64,000 nt of DNA from Carallia brachiata (lineage: Eukaryota; Streptophyta; Magnoliopsida; Malpighiales; Rhizophoraceae). Of the stretch, positions 45,760 through 55,434 are shown one piece after another; position 1 is the first letter of the stretch; every line of letters begins with the position of its first letter. The notes under the pieces are model-generated. The model saw nothing but the letters and a program-made list of their open reading frames with translations, made no database searches and was not told where the DNA came from. The position numbers and the translations under genes were made by a program. The stretch covers positions 2,363,424 to 2,427,423 of the forward strand of contig JADCRB010000013.1 of assembly GCA_021464245.1 (NCBI GenBank), read 5' to 3'.

Positions 45760-46454
45760 TTCTTTACCCTGATCTTTTCTTTCTGTTCCTGCACAATAAA
45801 AGAGCGAAATAAAAAGAGCAAAAGAGCAGTTGGAATTTGTAGTATTAAAGAGTAAAATGTCTCGTATTGATAAAATTTAAGTCTATAACTTATAATGAAT
45901 ATAAGTTTCTCCTAGTATAAGCTTGAGCTTTTAGTAGAATTTTAAGTCCATGAATATTATTTGGTTTACTAAAAGTTCATTAATTTGTTTCATTTATATG
46001 AGTTTCGCTCATTTCTGCACAATTTCTTTGTGCCACGCACCAATCAAATGTAGCACGTGTCAAAATGATGTATTCAAGAATATAATAATATATATTAATT
46101 ATAAACTTTTTCTATTATAAACTTGAACTTTTAGTAGAATTTGAAGACAATAAATATTATTTGACAAATGGAAAGGGCAACAAAACAAGGAAGCTTTTAT
46201 GCCCTGCAACTTTTCTTCCCCTCCAACTCCAGGTCAAATGGATTGCTAGCAGCCAATGGCACATTGAAATAGAAATCGTCAAAATGGAAATGCAACTCTA
46301 TATTACTTTTCAACAATTGACCTTATGTTTTCAGAAGAATGTTATCTGAATATAATTGCTTGCACTTGCACAACAACATGATTAACTTTTATTGGTCACT
46401 AGCTAAATATTGTCGATGGGTCTGAGAATTCTCCATATTTGAATTTATCTCTTC

Positions 46455-46468
46455 TTTTAACAGAACTA
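46455..46468. repeat. Target-site duplication, left
   Basis: TTTTAACAGAACTA, 14 bp, exactly repeated at 47707-47720. It lies in sequence homologous to the upstream block of DUF247 copy B. Confidence 0.8.
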
Positions 46469-47706
46469 TTTTTTTTTTTTGAACAATAAGAAGACCGAGC
46501 ACAAGACCGAGCCCATATAGATACAAGGGCCAACCCACAAGACTGAGCCCATATATACAGGAAACAAAAAAGCTACCAGTACAAGATCAATAAACCCCCA
46601 CCACAATAGACCACAACAGCCCACAGCAGCACCCCAACAAGCTGAACAGAGAGCCCAAACCCAAGCCCATAGCTTACCGTCTGTTTGGCAACCGGTTAGA
46701 AAAAAAAAGTCAAAAAATACGCAGAACGACGCAGTTTCCATTGTTTGGAAATAACAAAAGAAAACGGTGGAAAAAGTGGGAGCAAGGTGTACTTGAACAT
46801 AATATTTTCAAAAAAAAATAAAAAACTAAAAAAAAAAAATTACTTAAGTACCACAATACATTATCTTACCCACGCATTTCTCTTTTTGGGTAAAAATAAT
46901 TGGATGATTTAATAATTTTAAATATATAATTATTTTTTTATCACTTTCTAATTATTTTCTTTTCCATCTTTTTCACTTATCAAAACAATAAATTCATTCT
47001 TTTTTTATCACAATTCTTTTTCTATTTATTTTCTTTCTCATCACTTTCTTTCTTAAAAAAAAAAAAAAAAAAATCACCGTTCTATCAGAAGGGTAGGGAA
47101 AGATAACTTGTTGGAACGAAAAAACAGGCCAAACTCCACGGAACAGAAGGTTCCAGATACCCGACTGCAATAGAGTAGCCAATCCCAACACAGCCGGGCA
47201 GAAGACACCAGCGGCCGAAAGGCTAGGTGGCGGCGCAACAGCAGCGACAACTGGACGCCACTCATAATTCGCCAAAGCACTAATCGAAAAGCGCAAAACA
47301 AACCAACGCTGCAAGAGGCCCAGAAGCCAGACGGGAGAGAGCCAATTGACATGCCGTGACCACATGCCGGAGCAGACGCAAAGCTTCAGGGAAAAAACCA
47401 AACCCAGCTGTATAGGGGTATCCAAGCAGCAAAAAACCCACCTCCCCACCACCCCACCACCCCACCCGACATAGTAACGGGGGTAGGCAGGGGAGCAAAA
47501 CGGTGTAGACTCGAAGAGCGACCAGACACCACAAACCAAGGAGAAGGCGACCGAAACACGAACGAACGGAGACAGAAGCAAAGTAAACCCAAGAAAAGGG
47601 ACAAAGCTCATTGAGGAGCACTTCAGACCGCTCAGACCGACAGTGAAACTCGGTCGGGTGACAGAACCCACGAAGGGTAAAAATCCACGAATGAGCACTC
47701 TAGTTA
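46469..47706 (-). mobile_element. Non-autonomous LINE-type retroelement, 1.24 kb
   Basis: Flanked by a perfect 14-bp target duplication and ending, on the minus strand, in a poly-A tract (poly-T at 46469-46480). Variable-length target duplications and an A-tail are marks of LINE-mediated retroposition. The 5' part (47076-47706) is GC-rich and leaves long open frames on the minus strand, but no ORF1, endonuclease or reverse transcriptase is present. It is therefore a deleted or parasitic element. An AT-rich piece is nested inside it at 46681-47075. Confidence 0.75.
46681..47075. mobile_element. AT-rich insertion nested in the LINE-type element
   Basis: An abrupt drop to AT-rich sequence, bounded by ACCGT on both sides (46676-46680 and 47076-47080). 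A long A-run lies at its right end (about 47056-47073). It probably represents a second small element inserted into the first, but the 5-bp repeat could be chance. Confidence 0.45.
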
Positions 47707-49330
47707 TTTTAACAGAACTACTTTTATACCCATAAAATTTGTGCCTTTACATTCAATATCTTACCACTACACTTTTCTGATATAATTAGGAATGAACACT
47801 GAACACACATGAAAGCAGAGAGAGAGAGAGAGAGAGAGGAGGACAGAGAATAAAGAACAGCTTACTGACTTGCAAGAACCATACGGTGCCTTTATGTTCT
47901 GATGGATCTGCCTGGTTTTCCATATGGATGGAAGGAGACCAGATGAAGATCAATGCTCTTGGACTTCACTCTTGACTAGTCAATTAAGGAGACTCCAGGA
48001 GTGACAGATACTGATAGAGAATCTAGAATATTGAATTTGACAAGTCTGTAGAAAGTATATTTAGAGTCTAATTAACTAGTCACGAGAAAATTAAGATACA
48101 TAACAATTAATTGCTGTCAAATATTTAAAAAAAAAAAATAATTTTTCTTTTTTTTTTTTTTTTAATATACAAGATGATCTCTCAATAATCCAATTATCAT
48201 GCATCAACTTCAGGTCTCCCCTTTTTTTTTTTTTTTTTACCCTTTTCGTTTTATTGAAGGAAGTTTGACATACATGACGGTCTCAAAAGATGTGCATGGC
48301 ATGTGAGTACCTTCCTTCTTACAAGGCTTCTTTTTGGTCTGTTTAAAGATGACTATCCTTTTTATTGTGGCGGACCGTCTAACTACATGACGTGACCACA
48401 AATAGCTCCCCACCTTTCACTACTTTTTGATTTGAGGATCTTTTATATTCTTTTTAGGAGATAAGTCCCAGATTATTACAATTTTTAAAAATAAAAAAAT
48501 TTAATATTCATACATTAATATTTAAATTTAATATTTATATTGTGATTAAATTTATTTATTTTTATGATGAAATTTATTATTTTTATAATAAAAAATATCA
48601 CATTATTTTTTATTATAAAAATAATAAATTTTATTACAAAAATAAATAAATTCATAATAATATAAATATTAACTATAAATATTAACGTATAAATATTAAC
48701 TTAAACCCTTTCAAAAAGGGCTCGTTCATCATTACTTTTCCGTTAAGTTTGTCGCACGGCCTCTAGCCGAATGCCAGGTGGTCAAGAAATGCTGAGTGAC
48801 ATGATGTGTAAGCTGGCTGGCACGCAATTTGTAGACATTTTTTTAGGAAAATTTTTTAAATTTTTCCATAAAATAAATTAATAGATTCCGAACACATTTT
48901 TTTTAAATTTTGTTTAAAACTATTTAAAATCCCTTCTTTCTTCCCACCAAACATTTTCGAACTCTTTATAAATACAATTTCTCTGAACAACACCAACGGA
49001 ATTTGTCTACGTCAGCAAGAACGGAGAAATTCCATTGATGGAGGGGGCCTTAACGGAAAAATGATGGTGGCGTAGCTTGTCTGGTCCACATGTCATTCAG
49101 CTGGACGTCACGTGGCAGACTTTAAAAGAATACTGATAGTGAGGGAATTTCGGCTAACATTAGTGATGTGGGTCAGCTATTGGAAAGATCTTGAAATCAA
49201 AAAGTAGTGGAAGGTGGGGGGCTATTTCAAAAGAATTAAAAACAATGACCCTAAAATCAAAAAGTAGTGACTTTTTTTTTCCTTTTTTATATGAAAGTGC
49301 AAATTGGCCAATGAGATGCAACACTTGCTA
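47707..49330 (-). repeat. Upstream block C (duplicate of DUF247 5' region, no gene)
   Basis: It matches the DUF247 copy B upstream block in the same orientation: TTTACATTCAATATCTTACC (47751 / 52611), AACAGCTTACTGACTTGCAAG (47857 / 52708), GAAGATCAATGCTCTTGGAC (47944 / 52804), CTCAAAAGATGTGCATGGCATGTGAG (48281 / 52933), CCTTTCACTACTTTTTGATT (48414 / 53058), TTAGCCGAATG-type (48757 / 53418), CCAACGGAATTTGTC (48993 / 53652) and GCAAATTGGCC-ATGAGATGCAAC (49299 / 53883). No DUF247 coding sequence is attached. A GA repeat is at 47818-47838. Confidence 0.8.
48510..48705. mobile_element. AT-rich palindromic MITE inside block C
   Basis: Two arms of about 80 bases (48526-48606 and 48614-48695) are inverted copies (AATATTTATATT, TTTATTTATTTTTAT, AAATTTATTATTTTTATAATAAA). 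Block B carries only a shorter, decayed AT-rich stretch at the equivalent place (53195-53290). Confidence 0.6.
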
Positions 49331-49569
49331 TAGTCATATATTGAAGCATATGTACAATGAAACCGGCTCCACGGACACATATTTTCATAGACTCATTCAA
49401 ATACAATATTATTTATACTATATACAAATTGTTTTATACTTAGAAATAACATTTTATAAAATATAAAAGAGATTTTATAATGATATAGTAGAAATTATTA
49501 ATATGATGACTAAAGTCAATGGTTTTTCACGTTCGAACTCAATAGTAATTAAATGGCTGCTTCAAGATA

Positions 49570-50120
49570 ACGCCTATTTGCTTGCTTCCAAAACTTGGGA
49601 AGGCTTCTCTTGGAAGTGGAATTAGTATCATAGATAGTTCCGACAATGGATTTGGACTAGAAAAGTTGTCGAAGTTGTGATATTGGACAGGCTAATTGAA
49701 TCTCTGAAGCTATTTGGTCAAGTTGCAGCCGTACATAAAACAACTAGATCCAAGCCATGACTTCTTGTTTTTAGAGGATGTATTAATGACAAATAATATG
49801 AGTGCTAAAGTCTGTTGTGCTAAAAATAATGTGCTTCAATCATTTCGTTTTGGTTTTTTTTTAGTGAATTACATATACATCAGTTCACTACATAACATAA
49901 CATATATCTAATTTTACTATGTGACACGTGACTTTGTAAATAAAAAATTACCACAGTTTCTAGTAACCTAGTATTACTCTAGATTAGTTGATGTCTATCT
50001 AAGATAACAAATTGGGATTATAGAACTTAATAAAGATCTCATTGTTGTCGCGGGATATGGGAACTTAATAAAGATCTCATTGTTGTCAGACGACATTGCG
50101 ACTATTGATCAAGTGTTGTG
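49570..50120. repeat. Large direct repeat (partner of D at 29.7-30.56 kb)
   Basis: See the shared words listed for 29690-30560. It lies between blocks C and B, just downstream of DUF247 copy B. It contains a recent local duplication of GAACTTAATAAAGATCTCAT at 50023 and 50061, 38 bp apart. Confidence 0.6.
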
Positions 50121-50249
50121 TTGCATATGCTTTTCAACAAGGAAAATGTTACACGGGCACAAGTTTTCTGACACGAGAATGACATGAGTTTTATGACAAT
50201 ATGCATTCAGCAAGGCTAACAGTGCGTTGAACATAAGAATTTTGTTATA

Positions 50250-50441
50250 ATAAATTAAAAATGTTTACCAAAATATGCAAGTAATAATGATTTTGTTATC
50301 ATAATATTATAGAGATAAATGAAGAAATCAATAGAAACATTATGTAGTTTATTATTGAACAGAGACAGCTTAGTTTAGGCATAATGGACAAAATAAAGCT
50401 CAGTAGGGACTTAGAGGTTACTTATACAACAAAAAAGAGGC
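50250..50441 (-). other. 3' flank of DUF247 copy B
   Basis: Inverted match to 23754-23900 downstream of copy A, and probably the 3' untranslated region. Confidence 0.6.
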
Positions 50442-51792
50442 TTATTGATAATAAGAAAGAACAGAATATAAGGTTTGTATCACTGTGAGTATAAGCAGCA
50501 GGACAGCAGCTAAAAATGAGATTAGAGCCCATGGACTGTTGAAGTAATTGTGCCTTAAGTTTGATTTCCACACATTCCATTGCTTATTGCAGTGCTTGTT
50601 CACCTTTTCATATGTATTTGCATAGTAGGAACTCTCGTAATAGAGCCTGACATTGTCAAGAAGCTTGTTGAACAAACTGGCGACCGCTTCATCATCTCCC
50701 AGCCAATTAGCGATGATCCCGCGGCGACACAGTAATTCCACATCCTTTTCTGTGTTGATGAGGCAATCCATGAACATGGTGTACTCAATGACATGGTAAG
50801 GATCATTAGTTACCTTTGACAATTGCTCGTATGCAATAAGATTTCTTAAGAGAGACTCCGTTCTATCTTCGATTATCAATTTCGGGATCAGCAGTGTGCC
50901 ATTTTCAAACTTTATATCAAACAAACTACACCCCTCGGCCCTTTGAAACTTGATTCCAGCCTCTTCAAGCTCTATTGCGCAACGGATTTGACTGTGTATA
51001 TCATTATCTTCTTCGCTTCCTCGCTTGCGTCCACAATTAGAGGGCCATAGAATCAAACACTTGGAGCTTTGCATGTTCTTTTCTCCTGCATTCTTATAAG
51101 CCTTCATTCCCTCTGGAGAAGGAAGCCAATTATCATGCATTAACCCCAATAGATGTTGAATATTTTGAAAAGCATACTGATCTTCTCTTTTGTGTCCTGG
51201 TCCTGGAAACACTCTGAAGAACCTGAAAATCAACTCAATAAAATCGCTTTCCTGATTTGGCATCAAAGTCATATCAAATAGTATTTTCAAGATGAAGAAT
51301 GGAAGCTGATTTTCTAGTAAAAGCATATCATGCTTTAGTGAATATAACATCATTTCTAATTTGCAAATGGGGTCATCATCACTTCTCAAATCTTCTATTG
51401 TACCCTTGCGAATCAGCTCAACAACAAAGCAACCATCGAGGAGCATCATTTCCACAAACTTGTCTGTTTCAAGACTAATAGGTTCTGCATAGCATTGGTG
51501 GGCTTTGCTCCAAATTTGTCAGTGCTTGAACATATCTCGTCACGCTATTCTCATTTCTTCGTTGTAAAAGTACTTGAAGGTAACGCAACTTGTGTTCTTT
51601 CATAGCTTGCAGATGAGTTTTATCATGGTGATAAGGTCCTATCGCAATGATGTCTGGTTCATAGGACTCTTTCTTGACTCTTCGCAAATGGTTAGGAACT
51701 TTGAATAGACATTGCTCTGAGGGCGTTGAAGACAAATCAGTCAGCTGACTATCAATACTAGAAGCTATATTGTTTGATCTTTGGTTGGCCAT
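50442..51792 (-). pseudogene. DUF247 (UPF0481) family gene, copy B, frame broken near codon 96
   Basis: The start ATG is at 51792-51790 (MANQRS), matching the second ATG of copy A. The first 96 codons run VPNHLRRVKKESYEPDIIAI then GPYHH, to ALTNLEQ. There, at about 51505, two bases are missing compared with copy A, and the frame ends after about nine foreign residues at 51475. The remaining coding sequence stays open in the new frame to 50442: MMLLDGCFVVELI, HDMLLLENQLPFFILK, LLIPKLIIEDRTESLLRNLI and FMDCLINTEKDVELL. The family-typical C-terminus NYFNSPWALISFLAAV continues into a hydrophobic tail that would anchor it in a membrane. Thus the anchor lost in copy A is intact here. As written, only a truncated 105-residue product is expected. 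Sequencing error or a hidden intron at the break is possible but has no support. Confidence 0.85.
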
Positions 51793-52569
51793 CACTTTCT
51801 CCTCAAGGCTTTACAACTCTGCTGCATTTTTTCATTCCAATATTAATCATGGATTTAGCATGTACGAAATCTTTGTACAGTGAAGTCCAAAACTTATCTT
51901 TATAAACAAGAAACAATAGAATTGCAAAGTTTGCAAAAGCAATATATTGAAGGATTAAGAAACGCACTTAGGTCTTAGAAGCACAAGAGTTTATGTCCAG
52001 GATATGATTGACAAAACTTATCAGTATATCAGTGTTTGCCCAAAACTGGAAAATGAAAACCATTCATAAATCCAATGGCAAATCCAAATTCCCAGGAATT
52101 TTTCGTTTCTTTTATGCATATTTATCAGACAGCACAGTGGTAAGCAGGAATTAAGGGGAACCATATCAGGCATCTAAACAAAGCCAATGAATCAAATCTT
52201 CTAATAGGACAAAAAGGGTTGAAAAAATCACTGGTTAATCATGCGTAATTTGGCCCCAGTGTGGTGTTTATATATGCTCCACCAAGCTAATTAGTTTTAA
52301 GGATTTTGCCTACAACACCAAAACGTGTCTGGTGTTATTGCTCATGCTGCCACAATGAGCTCTTAATTGTAATAATATTCATTAATTTGGAATCTAATTT
52401 CACTTTAGGACTTGAAAAAACATACCAATCATGAGATTTCCTATGAAAAGATGAAATGAAATGTCCGCATTTTATTTCTGCTTTCACGAGTAAAGAAAAC
52501 CATAGAAGAAATGCTTTACCCCATTTCAGATTTATATCAGAGGCTAAGCACAACACTTGCAATTATTTA
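51793..52569 (-). promoter_or_regulatory. 5' leader and flank of DUF247 copy B
   Basis: From 51793 to about 51960 it matches the leader of copy A (ATCCATGATTAA, TTCTTGTTT, TTTGCAAACTTTG words). Further on, 52060-52220 matches about 21840-22010 of copy A, including CCTATAAATGAG / AAATCTT-ATT type words around a TTAATTTCTGCTTA / TAAGCAGGAATTAA inverted match. No TATA box is obvious. Confidence 0.55.
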
Positions 52570-53915
52570 ACTCTTATTAACGGACTTTATACCTATAATG
52601 TTTGCACCTTTACATTCAATATCTTACCACTACACTATTCTGCTATGATTAGCCATGAACCCACATAAACAGAGAGAAAGAAAGAGGGGAAGACAGAGAA
52701 CAAAGAACAGCTTACTGACTTGCAAGAATCGTACAGTTTGTTTTTTTTGTTATGTTCTGCTGGATCTTCCTCGTTTTCCAGATGGATGGAAGGAGACCAG
52801 TTGAAGATCAATGCTCTTGGACTTGATTTTTAACCAGCCAATTAAGGAGACTCCAGGAGTGACAGATACTGATCAAGAAAATAGAATATTGTATGGAAAT
52901 TTTATTTAAGGAAGTTTGAGATACAAGATAGTCTCAAAAGACGTACATGGCATGTGAGCAGAGCACATTCTTTCTTGTAAGCCTTTTTTTGGTCTGTTTG
53001 AGATGGCCATGCTTTTTATTGTGGCAGACCGCCAACCATGGACACGACCATAAATAGGACCTTTCACTACTTTTTGATTTGAGAATCTTTTATATTCTTT
53101 TTCAGAAATAACTCCCCACATTATTACTGTTTGCCAAAAGGATTCGAATTTGTAGGCATACAAAACTTGACGTACGATTTACTCATATTATAATAAATTT
53201 TTAATTTTAAAAATAGTATTTTTATTTTTTATAATAAAAAATAAAATAACAAATTTTTATTATATAAAATATAAATATTACCACTTAAAATAAAAAATTT
53301 TTACAATATAAATAAATTATATACCAAATTTTACAAGTCCACAAACTTTTTTCCATACTAAAGGGAAATGCTCCTCCATGGCTCCATCATCACTTTTCTG
53401 TTAAGATTGCCACGTGGCTTTTAGCCGAATGGTGAGCAGACAAGACATGCTGAGTGGCATGACACGTCGGCTTACTGAGGTGGAATTTTTAGAATTTTTT
53501 AGGAACGTTTTTTTTGTTAATTTTTCAAAAAGATAAATTAATAAATGCAAAATACAATTTTTCAGATTTTGTTTAAAAATATTTAAAATCCCTTCTTTCT
53601 TCCAACAAGCATTTTCGAACTCTCACTAAATACGATTTCTTTGAACAATACCAACGGAATTTGTCCAAGTCAGCAAGCACAGAGAAATTCCACTGATGGT
53701 GGGAGACTGGCCGAAAGATCCTCAAATAAAAAAGTAGTGAAATCGAGGGGAGAATTTCGTAAAAAAAAAAAAAAGAAAAAGAAAGAAAGAAAGAAAGACC
53801 CTTAAATGAGAAATAGTGAAAAGTGGGGCACTTATTATATTTTAAGCCTTTTTTGTCCCCTTTCTTTTTTAATGAAAGTGTAAATTGGCCATTGAGATGC
53901 AACCAATGTTGCATC
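52570..53915 (-). repeat. Upstream block B of DUF247 copy B
   Basis: Third copy of the upstream block, matching block C (47.7-49.3 kb, same orientation) and block A (21.14-21.5 kb, inverted). Between 53590 and 53700 it is especially close to 48928-49040. It ends with the GTAAATTGGCCATTGAGATGCAACC word near 53880. Confidence 0.8.
53760..53800. repeat. A-run and (GAAA)n microsatellite
   Basis: A 15-base A-run followed by GAAAGAAAGAAAG units. Confidence 0.85.
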
Positions 53916-54969
53916 GTGCAGCACGATTTCTATCTTTTCTTTTGCACAAAAAAAGGAAAAAGTAAGTTAAAAAACACTACACAAAACACAAGCATCTCAA
54001 CTTTTTTTTTTTAAAAGTGACACAAGCATCTCAACTTACTTAAGTGAAAAATCGTCAAATCGAAAAGTGATGGGATTCAAGACTTTATCCTCAAAACAAA
54101 GTCCGAGTGGCCAACTCAACTAAGTTAAGTTGGTTTGATGCAACACACTTTGGGTCTAATGAGTCTAATGATGAAACGTGGTGGGACAGAACTTTGAGCC
54201 TGTAATTTGGGTGATAATAGTAATATGTTAATAAAATAAAACTTAATGATTCAAGTTCTTTATCTTCTTAATTTTTTTTAATTTTAAATCAGTTGTTTTA
54301 AGTCTATATCTCATGAAAAAAAAAAAAAAAAGTGGTGGAGCAGGTAATATGGTCATTTCTGACTTCTCATTTACATCCAACATTTTTCAAAGGGCGCAAC
54401 TAGTCACGCCCGTACACCGATCCGCACCCGGCGGTTCAGATGATGGGTTCCAAACGACAAAAACGGTACATACTGAGGCGCGTGCTGCAGCACGTGGCGG
54501 CAGTCTTCGGTAGCCAGCGATTTCCGGGCGTCTCCGGCTGTTAGTCGGCCTTGGACTTTTCTATTTTCTTTAGTTTCCTGATCAGATACCATGATCAAAT
54601 TCCGGCAATAATTCTGGATCCACCCCAAAGCAGCAAAGATATGGGAGCACAGAGATTGTTATCATAAGTAAAAAAAATGTAGAACTGGAAGGACTGGACA
54701 ACCATTTTCATTTGACAAATAAAGGAAACAGATGAGAAGAAACTAACAGAAAATGAACAGACGATTCTCACAAGGAGTCTCTTTTTTATATATATATATA
54801 TATTTGAAAGCTCATCATGTCATAAATTATGTAAAGAAAATAATTTTTTCATTCTATAACTCTTACCATTTTATTTTTAAAATTTAAATTTAAAATTTTT
54901 AAAATAAAAATTTAAATTCTAACTATTAAACTGATTTTTAAAAAATTATATATATAATATATATATATA
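53916..54969. other. Spacer with a short GC-rich patch
   Basis: A GC-rich patch at about 54395-54550 has frames open on both strands (about 66 and 74 codons), but no family is recognised. It may be an exon remnant. A TA repeat lies at 54788-54803 and another near 54945-54973. Confidence 0.4.
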
Positions 54970-54976
54970 TATAGAT

Positions 54977-55351
54977 ATGGTATTACATAATAACACAATC
55001 GGGAGACCTCCAGGTGAGAGTGGATACAAGGGCAGCAAGGTTTTCTGGCGAACGGGTATGTATGATCTAACCCTTCCCTATACCCATTTTAGATGTACCA
55101 AAAGAAAAACAATTGGTGGTTTTTCCTTTTTTTTTTTTTTTTTTGTTGGTTTTTTCTTCCTTATAATCAATTGGACCATAACTGTTTGCCCTCCAAGCCG
55201 ATTGAGTAGCCCCCTCATTAAGCCGTTGACGACGTGGACAAACTTCCCATACCGCTGGATCTGCTACTTCATCGTCATCATATGCTTCATTTGGTATCAA
55301 ATTTCTCCTTATTTGAGAGAAAATGTGAGTAATATCAACACAAGATGTTAA
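54977..55351 (+). other. Open frame, 124 codons, interrupted by a T-run, unrecognised
   Basis: After a T-run at about 55124-55143 the frame encodes a hydrophobic segment (WICYFIVIICFIWYQ) that could span a membrane, ahead of it PSRLSSPLIKPLTTW. The opposite strand is open as well. No family is recognised; the T-run makes the frame unreliable. Confidence 0.2.
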
Positions 55352-55392
55352 TTAAGTGAACAGAAGATCTGAAATTTAAGCTCTTTACTCTA

Positions 55393-55434
55393 TGCCCCCC
55401 CCTCCCCACCCCCCACCCCCCCGGGGGGGGGGGA
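55393..55434. repeat. C-run joined to G-run palindrome
   Basis: C-rich runs (broken by single T and A) pass directly into an uninterrupted G-run, so the centre can fold back on itself. Such junctions are hard to sequence. Confidence 0.85.

Noticed and set aside
46994..47698. Minus-strand open frame of 234 codons
   Set aside because: It spans the GC-rich part of the poly-A retroelement and runs on into its nested AT-rich piece; several other frames over the same bases are equally open and the peptide shows no family motif. Treated as a by-product of base composition.
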